A stretch of DNA of 64,000 nt from CAWIVJ01 sp963839525 (GCA_963839525.1 CAWIVJ010000007.1:393836-457835), one strand, 5' to 3'. Counted from the stretch's first letter, positions 8,588 to 17,984 are shown. The notes: generated by a model from the letters alone, not told the origin. Made by a program: numbers and translations.

Positions 8588-9790
8588 ATGGATTCATCTA
8601 TTATAAGTGTATCTCAAATCTTAAATAATGCTCAAATCTTCTTTTCTGCAGGATTTTCTGCAGGATATAGTTTTGATGGAAAAAAAGCTGCGGATTATTT
8701 TGAGGAATTAATAGAAAATTCTATATCTCCGAGTCCTATTTTTTCAGGAATTTTAATTATGGAAAAAACCGGAAATGATTATACAATTGTGGACGGTTTA
8801 CAAAGACTTACAACAATAAGCCTGCTTTTATGTGCATTATGCGAAAATTATAAAGGTACTTCAGAACAAAATGAAGATGCGAGGAGCAAAATTTTCTCAA
8901 GATTCTTGGTTTCTCAAGGCGAACCTAAACTTAGGCTAGAAATTGAACAGCAAAAAATTTATAAAAAAATCTTATTTTCTGAAGAATTAAATGAAAGTGA
9001 AAAACAAAATAATTTATTTCTCGCATATAAAAGCTTTTTAAGCGCTATAAAAAAACGTAAAATTGCAGGAACAGAATTATTTAGAATAATTTCAAAAATC
9101 CAATTTATGACTATCATTACTGATAAATTAGAAATTTCCGTCAGAGATTTTTATCAGGTAATTAATTCGAATAAAAATGAATCTCAAATAAAATTAATTT
9201 CAAATTTTATTGCTCAAGAAGATGAAACATCCGGAGCTTTATGGCAAACAATAGTTGGTTCTTTTAAAAAATCCGAATTTTTATTGGAATCTTTTATTAG
9301 AGATTTTTTAATTACAAGAACTGACAGCGAAACATTAAATAAGAGCTCTTTGTACAATAATTTTAAAAAATACTATTATACTATTTTAAAATATCAAGCT
9401 CCAAAAACAATTATAGAAGGTATTTTTAAATATTCTAAATATTATTTAAAAATTTTAAATGCTGACTTTGAAACTCCTCAAATTAGGGAGCAAATTACAA
9501 TTCTAAATAAAAACGGAGGTAAAGATTCTTATCCTTATTTAATGGAAGTCTTAGATGATTTAGAAAATTCACATATTAACGCAGACGCTTTTTTAAATAT
9601 ATTGATGATGATAAATTTATTTATTAAAAGCAGACAAGAAATTTCTGTTTCAAATGTAAACATTGATTTTTCAAACCTTAGTAAAGAGCTTAATAAAATG
9701 CTTGTATTAAAAGATTATGTTCCTGAAATTCTTTATGAAAATAAACTAACTTTAAATGAAATTAACAATTTATCAAATTTTGAAGTATAA
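8588..9790 (+). CDS. DUF262 (ParB-like) domain protein
   Basis: This 400-residue protein contains VDGLQRLTTISLLLCAL near residue 72, matching the DGQQR(L/I)xT signature of the DUF262 domain. That domain is a ParB/Srx-fold NTPase module found in GmrS/GmrD, SspE and related restriction proteins. Here the first Q of DGQQR is L. No HNH/DUF1524 nuclease motif was recognised in the C-terminal two thirds, which are helical and lysine-rich. It stands alone between a terminator and ftsH, with no methylase or other defence gene nearby. Function is unknown; a role in nucleic-acid processing or defence is a family-based guess. Confidence 0.75.
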   Translation: MDSSIISVSQILNNAQIFFSAGFSAGYSFDGKKAADYFEELIENSISPSPIFSGILIMEKTGNDYTIVDGLQRLTTISLLLCALCENYKGTSEQNEDARSKIFSRFLVSQGEPKLRLEIEQQKIYKKILFSEELNESEKQNNLFLAYKSFLSAIKKRKIAGTELFRIISKIQFMTIITDKLEISVRDFYQVINSNKNESQIKLISNFIAQEDETSGALWQTIVGSFKKSEFLLESFIRDFLITRTDSETLNKSSLYNNFKKYYYTILKYQAPKTIIEGIFKYSKYYLKILNADFETPQIREQITILNKNGGKDSYPYLMEVLDDLENSHINADAFLNILMMINLFIKSRQEISVSNVNIDFSNLSKELNKMLVLKDYVPEILYENKLTLNEINNLSNFEV

Positions 9791-9829
9791 TAAAAAAAGA
9801 TTATTAGTAAGCACAGAGGAAATTTATAA

Positions 9830-11719
9830 ATGAACAAGAGTCAATCAATGGGAATGTATGTAATACTGGGCATAATGATTTTAGCATTTGTTTCTATGCT
9901 CATTGCAGGACCTACTACAAGTACTCAAGAACTTTCTTATACAGAATTTTTGCAAAAGCTTAAAGCCGGAGATATTAAAAGCGTTGAAATAGATAAAGAT
10001 GCAGCATCGCTAATTGCGCATCCGAAAGTTCAAATTAAAGCTGAGGGGGAAAAAGGTACTGAGGGTATGAAAACTTTATACAAAGAACAAAAACCTCCTT
10101 TGATTCAATATAAAGTTTTAACCCCTAATGATCCGAATTTAATTACAAAGTTGGAAAATGCAAAAGTTGATGTTAACGTAAAAAAACCAAGCGAATCTTC
10201 TCAATGGTTAGGTATTTTGGGCTCTTTGATTTTACCATTGTTATTTATAATTTTTTTGGTTGTAATGGCAAAAGGTCTTCAGGCAGGAGGAACTCAGGCT
10301 ATGTCTTTTGGCAAAAGCAAGGCTAAATTAATGCTTGATAACAAAGTTAAAATTACATTTAAAGATGTAGCGGGGATTGATGAAGAAAAACAAGAGCTTG
10401 AAGAAATAGTTGATTTTTTGAAAAATGGAGAAAAATATATCAAATTAGGCGCGAAAATTCCTAAAGGAGTGCTTTTGGTAGGAATTCCCGGAACTGGTAA
10501 AACATTAATGGCAAAAGCTGTAGCAGGGGAAGCCGGAGTACCTTTCTTTTCAATAAGCGGTTCTGACTTTGTCGAAATGTTTGTAGGTGTAGGAGCAAGC
10601 AGAGTTCGTGATTTATTCGAACAGGCAAAAAAACACCAACCATGTATTATATTTATAGATGAAATTGATGCAGTAGGTCGTCAACGCGGAGCCGGTCTTG
10701 GCGGTGGACATGACGAAAGAGAACAAACTTTAAACCAACTGCTTGTAGAGATGGATGGTTTTGACGAAAATACAAATATTATAGTAATTGCGGCTACAAA
10801 CCGACCTGATATTCTTGATAATGCTCTTTTGCGTCCGGGTAGATTTGATAGACAAATTGTTATTAATCGACCTGATATTTTAGGCAGAGAGCAAATTTTA
10901 ACGGTTCATTCCAAAAACAAGCCTCTTTCTGATGAAGTCGATTTAAAAATTCTGGCAAAGCGTACGCCGGGCTTTACTGGAGCTGATTTACAAAATCTTT
11001 TGAATGAAGCTGCCCTTCTGGCTGCAAGACACGACAAATTAAAAATACACATGGATGATTTAGAAGAAGCCATTGATAAGGTTATGGCGGGTCCTGAAAA
11101 GAAAAGCAGAATTATATCCGATGAAGAAAAAGAAAATACTGCTTACCACGAAGTTGGTCATTCTCTTTTAGCAAAACTGCTTAAAAATTGTGATCCATTA
11201 CATAAAGTTTCAATTATTCCGCGTGGCATGGCATTAGGTATTACTATGACGTTACCTGAAAAAGATCATTTAACGATGACAAAAAGTCAATTACTAGACA
11301 GAATAACAATGACTCTCGGAGGAAGAGTTGCGGAAGAACTTATGTATGGAAAAGAAGCAATTACAACAGGAGCAATGAATGATTTGGAAAAAGTTACCGC
11401 TCTTGCACGTAAAATGGTTACAGCTTACGGAATGAGCGACAAAATGGGGCATATGGCTTATGGAAAAAGTGAAGAGCATGTATTTATGGGTCGTGATTTC
11501 GGACATACAAGAGATTTTTCGGAAGAAATTGCAGCAAATATAGATAAAGAAGTTAAAAAAATCGTCGATGACTGCTATGAGATCGCAAAAAAACTGCTTG
11601 AAGAAAATAAAGATATGCTTGAATATATTTCTAAAAAACTTTTAGAAGAAGAAACCCTTGATGAAAAAGAGTTTATGGTTCTTATGGATAAAGTAAAAAA
11701 TGACAGAGTTTCAGCGTAA
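9830..11719 (+). CDS. ftsH: ATP-dependent zinc metalloprotease FtsH
   Basis: FtsH is a membrane-anchored hexameric AAA+ protease that degrades damaged membrane proteins and regulators. At 629 residues the order is typical: TM1 (about 7-25), periplasmic domain, TM2 (about 127-147), AAA domain with Walker A GIPGTGKT (usually GPPGTGKT), Walker B IIFIDEIDAV and SRH NALLRPGRFDRQ, then the peptidase domain with zinc motif HEVGH (usual form HEAGH) near residue 440. Both substitutions are conservative and the active-site residues are intact. It lies 40 bases after the DUF262 gene, so cotranscription is likely. Confidence 0.97.
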   Translation: MNKSQSMGMYVILGIMILAFVSMLIAGPTTSTQELSYTEFLQKLKAGDIKSVEIDKDAASLIAHPKVQIKAEGEKGTEGMKTLYKEQKPPLIQYKVLTPNDPNLITKLENAKVDVNVKKPSESSQWLGILGSLILPLLFIIFLVVMAKGLQAGGTQAMSFGKSKAKLMLDNKVKITFKDVAGIDEEKQELEEIVDFLKNGEKYIKLGAKIPKGVLLVGIPGTGKTLMAKAVAGEAGVPFFSISGSDFVEMFVGVGASRVRDLFEQAKKHQPCIIFIDEIDAVGRQRGAGLGGGHDEREQTLNQLLVEMDGFDENTNIIVIAATNRPDILDNALLRPGRFDRQIVINRPDILGREQILTVHSKNKPLSDEVDLKILAKRTPGFTGADLQNLLNEAALLAARHDKLKIHMDDLEEAIDKVMAGPEKKSRIISDEEKENTAYHEVGHSLLAKLLKNCDPLHKVSIIPRGMALGITMTLPEKDHLTMTKSQLLDRITMTLGGRVAEELMYGKEAITTGAMNDLEKVTALARKMVTAYGMSDKMGHMAYGKSEEHVFMGRDFGHTRDFSEEIAANIDKEVKKIVDDCYEIAKKLLEENKDMLEYISKKLLEEETLDEKEFMVLMDKVKNDRVSA

Positions 11720-11920
11720 TTCCTCTGCTATAGTTAGTTAAAGCAATACAAAAACAAGTTTTAAAACTTAAGTTTTATTAAAATTTTTATTGCCCGATTG
11801 GGCTATTTCCAAGAAAATAGGTTTTATAATTATTTTTATGGCTTATAATTTTTAATACCTAAGTTTTCTAATGCGTAATAACGTATTTAGCCCAATACTA
11901 GCCAGCACTAAGGAGAATAT

Positions 11921-12232
11921 ATGCAAATCAACGCTCTTAAAACAACGCGGGGAAATTCTTATCCTCAAAATTATCAGAAAAATTCGCTAAAAGGAATATC
12001 ATCAAAAACTGTTGCTTTATCGCAAAAATACTCTTACGAAGTATTTTTTTTAGGAAAAAATCCAGAGGACTTGGACTTACTCTCAAGACTAAAAAAAGTC
12101 ATAAAAAAAGTTATTAAAGCCGCAAAAGAAGTAAGGGAAGAGGAGAAAAACAAACTACCAGAATGGTATGAGAGGTATCTAAGAGGGGAAGAAGATCATG
12201 ATACACCTTGGGACGGCACACCTTGGTATTAA
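11921..12232 (+). CDS. Small hypothetical protein with the shared N-terminal signature
   Basis: 103 residues, not recognised. ATG 11921 has AAGGAG 6-7 bases upstream. The N-terminus MQINALKTT ... NSLKGI matches the M-[KNQ]-I ... [FL]-[KR]-G pattern seen in four other hypotheticals of this window. The middle is a basic helix (RLKKVIKKVIKAAKEVREEE) and the end is Trp/Asp/Pro-rich (DTPWDGTPWY). It has no signal peptide or membrane segment. It is convergent with the 768-residue protein, with 16 bases between the stops. It could be a secreted or protein-binding small factor, but nothing decides this. Confidence 0.6.
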   Translation: MQINALKTTRGNSYPQNYQKNSLKGISSKTVALSQKYSYEVFFLGKNPEDLDLLSRLKKVIKKVIKAAKEVREEEKNKLPEWYERYLRGEEDHDTPWDGTPWY

Positions 12233-12248
12233 CCTATTACAAATCCTC

Positions 12249-14555
12249 TTATTTTTTATTTATTTCCATTTTTGAAAGAGCTTTTTTACCGGTCAATTTA
12301 GCCATTAATCTATAAAAAGCGCCTTTTAGACCGGTAGCCGTTAGATTATTTCTATCTTTTTCTATAATTTCCTCTCTTGTCGCTTCGTGCAAAGGCAAGC
12401 CTGCTGATGTTCTTTCGAGTGTCTCGGTAATATATGTATTCAAAGCATTAACGCTCTGAGCTCCCAATAAGCTTGCATTATATTGTGTTTTAAAAACACC
12501 ATTGAATAATTTAATTAAGCAAGCTCCATAAGCTATCCTGATAATTCTTTGAATAGTTCTTTCTTTTGCTTTTTGTCCCGCTAATTTTTTGTTTTTTCCT
12601 TCTGTATCAATCATAACCATATTGTAGTTATCTAAAACTAAAAATGCGCTGGTAGCAGTGCTTACAGCTACCTTAGCAACACCTCCGAGTTTTGCTCCTG
12701 AAACATTTGATTTATTAACATTATCAAAAGAATTCAAAATCGCATTATTAAATTCATCGTTAAGGTTTTCCTCTTTACCTATTTCTCTGAAAAATTTGAT
12801 ACTATTTCCAAGTTTCTCATTTTCACTCAGTTCCGTACTTTTTTTAGGTTTCAATTTAGTCTCATCAGATACTTTATTAACACCTAACTTCCCAGAAAAC
12901 TTAAGTATTCTATTATATCCGGCTTTTATTAAATCTATTAAAGGTTCAACTACAGCCTTATAGGGCATATTTATAATTTCCCATACAAATTTTACAGGGA
13001 GTGTTAAAATTTTAAACGCTCCATATTTAAATTTATTTGTATACCCGCATATATTAATCATTTGAATATCTTTGTTTGCCAAATTGAATTCTTGAAGAAT
13101 TTTCTGTCTATTATTTTTAATTACATCTTCTCTTATATCTTTTTCTAATTTTTCAAATTCTTTATTTGTCAATATCATACCGTGAAGTTCTGCTTCTACG
13201 AGCTTATCAATTTTTTTATTAACAAGATTTGTTTCTTTTATCGTTAAATTACCGTCTTGTATAATTTTATTCACAAGATTGTCATAATGTTGTGCAAGTT
13301 TTTCAAATTTACTTCCTTCATTTTTAAGTTTTAGAATCATTTCTTCAACTTCATTTCTTGGGACAGTAAAATCGTCCATCAAAAATTCTTTTTGTTTAGC
13401 TTTTATGTTACCTAAAACTTTTTTAAGAGGTCGTATGTATTTAGGAAGATATTTCGCACCAATACCTATTGCGGTCATAATTCCAAGAATCTTTAAAATA
13501 TCCATGGATTTAGAGCTTTTTTGATTAACAGAATTTTGTTTTAAATTTTCATCAGGTGTTTCTTTTTTATCATTCTTTAACTTATCTTTCTTTTGTAATT
13601 TTGCATATTTTTCAGCACCTTTTTTCCCTATAGGGTAGAAAGGTGTACCGGAAATCATTCTGCCGATTATTTCAGAAACAAAAGTGAGTGCGGCCATAAT
13701 ATATGCGGTAGATTTAACACTTGAATTGCCTTGTTTAGATAAAAAACTTAAAGTTGCGAAAGTTGTTGCTGCAGTAATTCCAATTCTGGTAATTTCTTGA
13801 GAAAACCGTCTTTTCTTTTCTTTCTTAGCCATATCTTTGTTATTATTCACATACATTGAAAGATTATACGCATCATTTGCAAGAAAGAATGCAGGAATTA
13901 TACCTGTTACTATCCTTGTTAATGTTCTTTCAGATCTTGGAGTATAATTAGCAATTTCCGTGCTAAGTCTACTCTGTGCTTCTTTAAGAATATCTCCTTT
14001 TCCGGTTTTCGGATCTCCAAGTATCTCAAAATAATGCTTAAGGGCCATAGTATTTGAAAAATCTTTTAAATAATCGCTTCTTTTTTTCAAAACTCCTTTT
14101 CCAAGATTCTTCTCAATAAATTTTGAGTTTTTAAGTCCGGGAATTTTTTTAAAAAAGTTAAGAGTCGAAATTGTTAAATCAACGGGAAAATGAATAACCG
14201 GATTAACAATAAACTGATTAATTTTTGTAAAAATATTTTCTTTTTTGAAAGTTAACTCATCACCTGCGAGATTTACACCTGAATTTTTATTAGAAGCTAA
14301 TCTTCTAATAGTCTCATCTAAATGATTCTTAGCAGATTCTCCAATTTCGTCATTAAATCTTTTTAATGCCTCAGATAATTTATTAACAACCTTGTCATTT
14401 CCGCCCTTAAAACTTATATTTTGAGAGATTTTATAATTATTTTCTGCATAAGTGTTTTCTAACAAAGATGAAGAATAAGAAAAATTGCCGCCAAAAACGG
14501 TTTTTTCTTTCTTTTTATTTTCAATATTGAAATTTTCTCTTAATCTGATGTTCAT
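12249..14555 (-). CDS. Large hypothetical membrane-associated protein with internal duplication
   Basis: 768 residues, family not recognised. The N-terminus (MNIRLRENFN ... NISFKGG, 1-52) carries the shared signature. Residues about 222-308 (AFFLANDAYNLSM ... ISGTPFYP) and 637-724 (AFLVLDNYNMVM ... SAGLPLHE) align with each other, showing an internal duplication of a partly hydrophobic helical module. Between them lie a hydrophobic stretch (KILGIMTAIGIGAKYLP, about 360) and lysine-rich helices. Possibly membrane-attached or a coat/cytoskeletal element; no enzyme motif is visible. The start has no strong ribosome site. Its upstream region shares a 16-mer with that of the HEAT-repeat gene. Confidence 0.7.
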   Translation of the reverse strand: MNIRLRENFNIENKKKEKTVFGGNFSYSSSLLENTYAENNYKISQNISFKGGNDKVVNKLSEALKRFNDEIGESAKNHLDETIRRLASNKNSGVNLAGDELTFKKENIFTKINQFIVNPVIHFPVDLTISTLNFFKKIPGLKNSKFIEKNLGKGVLKKRSDYLKDFSNTMALKHYFEILGDPKTGKGDILKEAQSRLSTEIANYTPRSERTLTRIVTGIIPAFFLANDAYNLSMYVNNNKDMAKKEKKRRFSQEITRIGITAATTFATLSFLSKQGNSSVKSTAYIMAALTFVSEIIGRMISGTPFYPIGKKGAEKYAKLQKKDKLKNDKKETPDENLKQNSVNQKSSKSMDILKILGIMTAIGIGAKYLPKYIRPLKKVLGNIKAKQKEFLMDDFTVPRNEVEEMILKLKNEGSKFEKLAQHYDNLVNKIIQDGNLTIKETNLVNKKIDKLVEAELHGMILTNKEFEKLEKDIREDVIKNNRQKILQEFNLANKDIQMINICGYTNKFKYGAFKILTLPVKFVWEIINMPYKAVVEPLIDLIKAGYNRILKFSGKLGVNKVSDETKLKPKKSTELSENEKLGNSIKFFREIGKEENLNDEFNNAILNSFDNVNKSNVSGAKLGGVAKVAVSTATSAFLVLDNYNMVMIDTEGKNKKLAGQKAKERTIQRIIRIAYGACLIKLFNGVFKTQYNASLLGAQSVNALNTYITETLERTSAGLPLHEATREEIIEKDRNNLTATGLKGAFYRLMAKLTGKKALSKMEINKK

Positions 14556-14630
14556 ATACTTTTTTAAATTAACAAAAATATCCCCTTAATTTAAAGTCCG
14601 GTAAAAAAAATTTTTGCTAAAATATTTTTT

Positions 14631-14646
14631 TTTTTACATGACTTTA
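14631..14646 (-). repeat. 16-base motif shared with the HEAT-repeat gene promoter region
   Basis: TAAAGTCATGTAAAAA on the minus strand, identical to 5760-5745. Both copies lie roughly 75-95 bases upstream of a minus-strand start codon. A related TTTGTAAAGTCAAAAA lies upstream of gshB (about 59730-59746). Possible shared upstream promoter element. Confidence 0.35.
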
Positions 14647-14679
14647 CATTTATGAATTCCTACCCTTATTTTATAAAAA

Positions 14680-15387
14680 CTACCTTAACTCAACTTGTTT
14701 AATATACTTTTTCAAATTTTCTATAATGGGAGCAAACTCTTCATCAGAATAAGTTTTTTGTTTAATAAAAAACCTGTTTAATGTCTTTGTAGGAACAAAT
14801 CTTTGCAAATAATATTTTTTACTGCCTGAAATCATTTTTCCGATTTTATCAAAATCTTCCGGTGAAAGTTGGGATTTAACAACTGTTGTTCTGTATTCGT
14901 AACCTATTTGCGAATTTTTTAATATATCTATACTCTTTAAAATATTATTTGTATTAACTTTAACTCCAACTACTTCAGAATATTTTTCAATCGGCGCTTT
15001 TATATCCATTGCAACATAATCGATTAATTTTCTATTCAGTAATTTTTGAAGCATTTTAGGATTCATTCCGTTAGTATCAAGCTTAACAGAAAATCCTAAT
15101 TTTTTAATCTCGTTTATAAATTCAGGCAAACCTTTACTTAAAGTAGGTTCTCCGCCTGAAATCACCACTCCGTCTAATTTACCGATTCGTTTTTTTAAAA
15201 ATTCAAGCACATCCGAAACTGATATTTCAGTTTCGGATGTGCTTTCTATTAATTCAGGATTATGACAATAAGGACACCTAAAATTACAGCTTTGAATGAA
15301 AACTATAGCGGAAATCTTTCCGGGAAAATCAATTAAAGAGCTCTTTTGTAACCCGCCAATCAAAATATCCGTACTTGCTTGAGCCAT
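14680..15387 (-). CDS. nrdG: Anaerobic ribonucleotide reductase activating protein NrdG
   Basis: NrdG is the radical SAM activase that installs the glycyl radical on NrdD. It has 235 residues, the motif SCNFRCPYCHNPEL near residue 34 (CX3CX2C binding the 4Fe-4S cluster), and the SAM-binding GGEPTL near residue 98. The N-terminus IGGLQKSSLIDFPGKIS is typical for the longer pyruvate-formate-lyase-activase-like NrdG. It is encoded 32 bases downstream of nrdD on the same strand, the usual pairing, and supports an anaerobic lifestyle. Confidence 0.95.
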   Translation of the reverse strand: MAQASTDILIGGLQKSSLIDFPGKISAIVFIQSCNFRCPYCHNPELIESTSETEISVSDVLEFLKKRIGKLDGVVISGGEPTLSKGLPEFINEIKKLGFSVKLDTNGMNPKMLQKLLNRKLIDYVAMDIKAPIEKYSEVVGVKVNTNNILKSIDILKNSQIGYEYRTTVVKSQLSPEDFDKIGKMISGSKKYYLQRFVPTKTLNRFFIKQKTYSDEEFAPIIENLKKYIKQVELR

Positions 15388-15419
15388 AATAAATTACACT
15401 CCTGCCTATTTTTGCAGTC

Positions 15420-17558
15420 TTACGATGAGCAACACTGTTTTACAAACTCTGCATTAGTAATTTTAAATGTTTTTCTAGCTTCAAACTCAGCTTTTTTACC
15501 TTCGTTCCACTGTCTTACAGGTCTTATATAACCTACTACTCTTGAGAACACTTCGCAGTTTTCTTGACATTTAGGACAAGAGAAATGTTCACCGGCAATA
15601 TATCCGTGCGTAGGACAAGTACTGAAAGTAGGTGAGAATGTAAAGTAAGGTATTCTGTAATTTGTACAGATTTTCTTTACCAGATTTTTCATAATTGCTA
15701 TATCATGAATTCTCTCACCGGCATAAATATGAACAACTGTTCCACCTGTATATTTTGTTTGCAAATCATCCTGATGATCAAGCACTTCAAAAATATCATC
15801 AGTGAAATTAACCGGCAATTGAGTTGAATTTGTATAGAAAGGTTTTGCACTCTTTTCATAAAAGTCTTTATCATTTGCACATTTAATATCAACTAATCTT
15901 TCTTTATCCATTTTAGCTAAACGGTAAGAAGTACCTTCTGCAGGTGTTGCTTCAAGATTATAGTTATTTCCTGTTTCTTTTTGGAATTCAACAATTTTAC
16001 CACGCATAAAATCCATTACTTTAATAGCAAATTTGCTGCCGATTTCATCACCTATTCCCTCACCTAAAAGGTTTAAGCATGCTTCGTTCATTCCTATAAG
16101 TCCTATTGTAGAAAAATGGTTCACCCAGTAACAACCGTTTCTCGCTTTGATGTCACGTAAATAATATCTTGTATAAGGATATAAATCTTTATCTGTAAAG
16201 TTTTCAAGAATTTTTCTCTTCTTTTCCAAACTTTCTTTAGCAAGTTCCATTTTTTTAGACAAAATATTAAAGAAATCTTCTTCATTTTTTGACATATAAG
16301 CCATTCTTGGCAAGTTTATTGTTACAACTCCAATTGAACCGGTTAGAGGATTTGAGCCAAATAACCCTCCGCCTCTGTATTCAAGTTCTCTGTTGTCTAT
16401 TCTTAAACGACAGCACATAGAACGTGCGTCTTCAGGGTTCATATCGGAATTTATAAAGTTAGAGAAATAAGGGATACCATATTTTGCAGACATCTCCCAT
16501 AAACCATCAAGCTCAGGGTCATCCCAGTCAAAGTCTTTTGTAATGTTATATGTAGGAATTGGGAAAGTAAATACCTGTCCTGTTTCATCACCTTTCATCA
16601 TAACTTCAAAATAAGCTTTATTAAGCAGATTCATTTCATTCTGGAATTCACTGTAAGTTTCAGCCATAGGCTCTCCGCCTATTATAACTTTTTGATCAGC
16701 ATAATAATTAGGAACAGTTAAATCCATTGTTATATTGGTAAATGGAGTTTGGAAACCTGTACGCGTAGGAACATTTAAGTTGAAAATAAATTCCTGCATA
16801 GACTGTTTAACTTGTTCATAATCCAATCCATCATATCTGATAAATGGAGCAAGCAAAGTATCAAAATTTGAAAAGGCTTGCGCACCGGTTGCTTCACCTT
16901 GCATTGTATATAAGAAATTAACAACTTGTCCTAAAGCAGTTCTAAAATGCTTTGCGGGAGAACATTGAACTTTACCGCGGACACCCGTAAATCCTTGCAT
17001 AAGAAGATCTTTCAAATCCCAACCCACGCAATAAACAGAAAGCATGTTTAAATCATGAATATGAAAATCACCGTTTTGGTGTGCTTCTTTAATTTCTCTT
17101 GAATAAATTTTATTTAACCAGTAACTTTTGCTTATATGAGAAGAAATATAGTTATTAAGACCTTGAATTGAATACGTCATGTTAGAATTTTCATTAACTT
17201 CCCAATCGAGTTTTTTAAGATAGTCATCAACCATATTAATATTTGAATTTTGGACAAAATCTCTTATTTTAGACTGCTGTTCACGGTAAAGAATGTAGGA
17301 TTTTGCTGTTTTCTTGTAATCAGAAGATAACAAAATATATTCAACAATATCTTGAATTTCTTCAATAGAAGCCGCTTTAAGATTTTCTCTTTTTCTGTTT
17401 ACAAGTTCTTGAGTAAGCTCAACAACCTTTTCAGTCAAATTTTTTGCAGTGCTTTTGTCAAATTCTTTTGTGACATTTGCAGCTTTTTCAATGGCGCATT
17501 CAATCTTGTCTGAATTGAATTCTACAATTTGTCCGTCTCTTTTTACAACTTTGTCCAT
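15420..17558 (-). CDS. nrdD: Anaerobic ribonucleoside-triphosphate reductase NrdD
   Basis: This class III reductase makes dNTPs from NTPs without oxygen. It has 712 residues: an N-terminal ATP-cone (about 1-95, KVVKRDGQIVEFNSDKIECA) for allosteric control, the catalytic barrel, a C-terminal zinc site (CPTHG ... CPKC) and the glycyl-radical segment RVVGYIRPV. Start: ATG 17558 is preferred over the in-frame start at 17594 because AGAAGGAG lies 7 bases upstream and the protein then begins MDKVVKRDGQ like its relatives. A TTGTAA/TATAAT promoter lies just upstream. It is cotranscribed with nrdG. Confidence 0.97.
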   Translation of the reverse strand: MDKVVKRDGQIVEFNSDKIECAIEKAANVTKEFDKSTAKNLTEKVVELTQELVNRKRENLKAASIEEIQDIVEYILLSSDYKKTAKSYILYREQQSKIRDFVQNSNINMVDDYLKKLDWEVNENSNMTYSIQGLNNYISSHISKSYWLNKIYSREIKEAHQNGDFHIHDLNMLSVYCVGWDLKDLLMQGFTGVRGKVQCSPAKHFRTALGQVVNFLYTMQGEATGAQAFSNFDTLLAPFIRYDGLDYEQVKQSMQEFIFNLNVPTRTGFQTPFTNITMDLTVPNYYADQKVIIGGEPMAETYSEFQNEMNLLNKAYFEVMMKGDETGQVFTFPIPTYNITKDFDWDDPELDGLWEMSAKYGIPYFSNFINSDMNPEDARSMCCRLRIDNRELEYRGGGLFGSNPLTGSIGVVTINLPRMAYMSKNEEDFFNILSKKMELAKESLEKKRKILENFTDKDLYPYTRYYLRDIKARNGCYWVNHFSTIGLIGMNEACLNLLGEGIGDEIGSKFAIKVMDFMRGKIVEFQKETGNNYNLEATPAEGTSYRLAKMDKERLVDIKCANDKDFYEKSAKPFYTNSTQLPVNFTDDIFEVLDHQDDLQTKYTGGTVVHIYAGERIHDIAIMKNLVKKICTNYRIPYFTFSPTFSTCPTHGYIAGEHFSCPKCQENCEVFSRVVGYIRPVRQWNEGKKAEFEARKTFKITNAEFVKQCCSS

Positions 17559-17592
17559 TCTTTTTCTCCTTCTAATGGGTGTATATAATTTC

Positions 17593-17620
17593 ATTATACA
17601 TCTACGCCGACTGATTACAA
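17593..17620 (-). promoter_or_regulatory. Putative sigma70-type promoter of nrdDG
   Basis: Minus strand: TTGTAA (17620-17615), 16-base spacer, TATAAT (17598-17593), 35 bases before the nrdD ATG. No NrdR box was recognised. Confidence 0.5.
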
Positions 17621-17779
17621 GTGGAGTCGAGACAGATCTAAATTATTTTGTTTACAACAAATAATCCAGACCATTTTATTTTCTTACCCGAAGCTCCTTT
17701 CTTGAGGCTTTAAATATTTATGTCGAATTTTTCATTTTAGAGGCTATGAACTAGGAATGACTTACATATATTATTTTCT
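17621..17779. other. Intergenic stretch between RNA candidate and nrdD promoter
   Basis: No ORF, RNA gene or repeat was recognised. Confidence 0.4.
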
Positions 17780-17949
17780 GAGAGCCTTCTTAACTTCTTT
17801 CTATTTGGTAATTTGTGTTGTACTGAAATATTTTTGGGACATAAAACCAGACTTAGATAAATTCTAAGCCGGATTTCACAGCCAGTTCAGAAAGTTGTGG
17901 TTCTCAGTTTGCAAGTTAATTTTTTAATTCTTGCTCCCCTCAAGTTAGT
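17780..17949 (-). ncRNA. Candidate structured RNA (6S-like) upstream of nrdD
   Basis: A perfect sigma70 promoter (17956-17984) fires into a 540-base gap with no ORF. The first 170 or so bases could fold into one long interrupted hairpin: closing stem GGGAGC (17938-17933) with GCTCTC (17785-17780), then AACTT/AAGTT, then CTGAA/TTCAG, and an apical hairpin at 17872-17847 whose stem includes CTTAGA/TCTAAG. A large asymmetric internal loop lies in the middle. Size and rod-like shape with a central bubble recall 6S RNA, which sequesters sigma70 RNA polymerase. No T-rich terminator follows. It could instead be a long nrdD leader, but nrdD has its own promoter. Confidence 0.35.
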
Positions 17950-17955
17950 TTTTTA

Positions 17956-17984
17956 ATTATACTTCTTATACAAAATCATGTCAA
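17956..17984 (-). promoter_or_regulatory. Consensus sigma70 promoter
   Basis: Minus strand TTGACA (17984-17979), 17-base spacer, TATAAT (17961-17956): both hexamers match consensus exactly with optimal spacing, so strong transcription is expected. The first gene downstream is nrdD, about 390 bases away. Confidence 0.75.

Noticed and set aside
17559..17949. Cobalamin riboswitch or NrdR box before nrdD
   Set aside because: No GCCACTG core and no ACACNATATNTNGTGT-like box seen.
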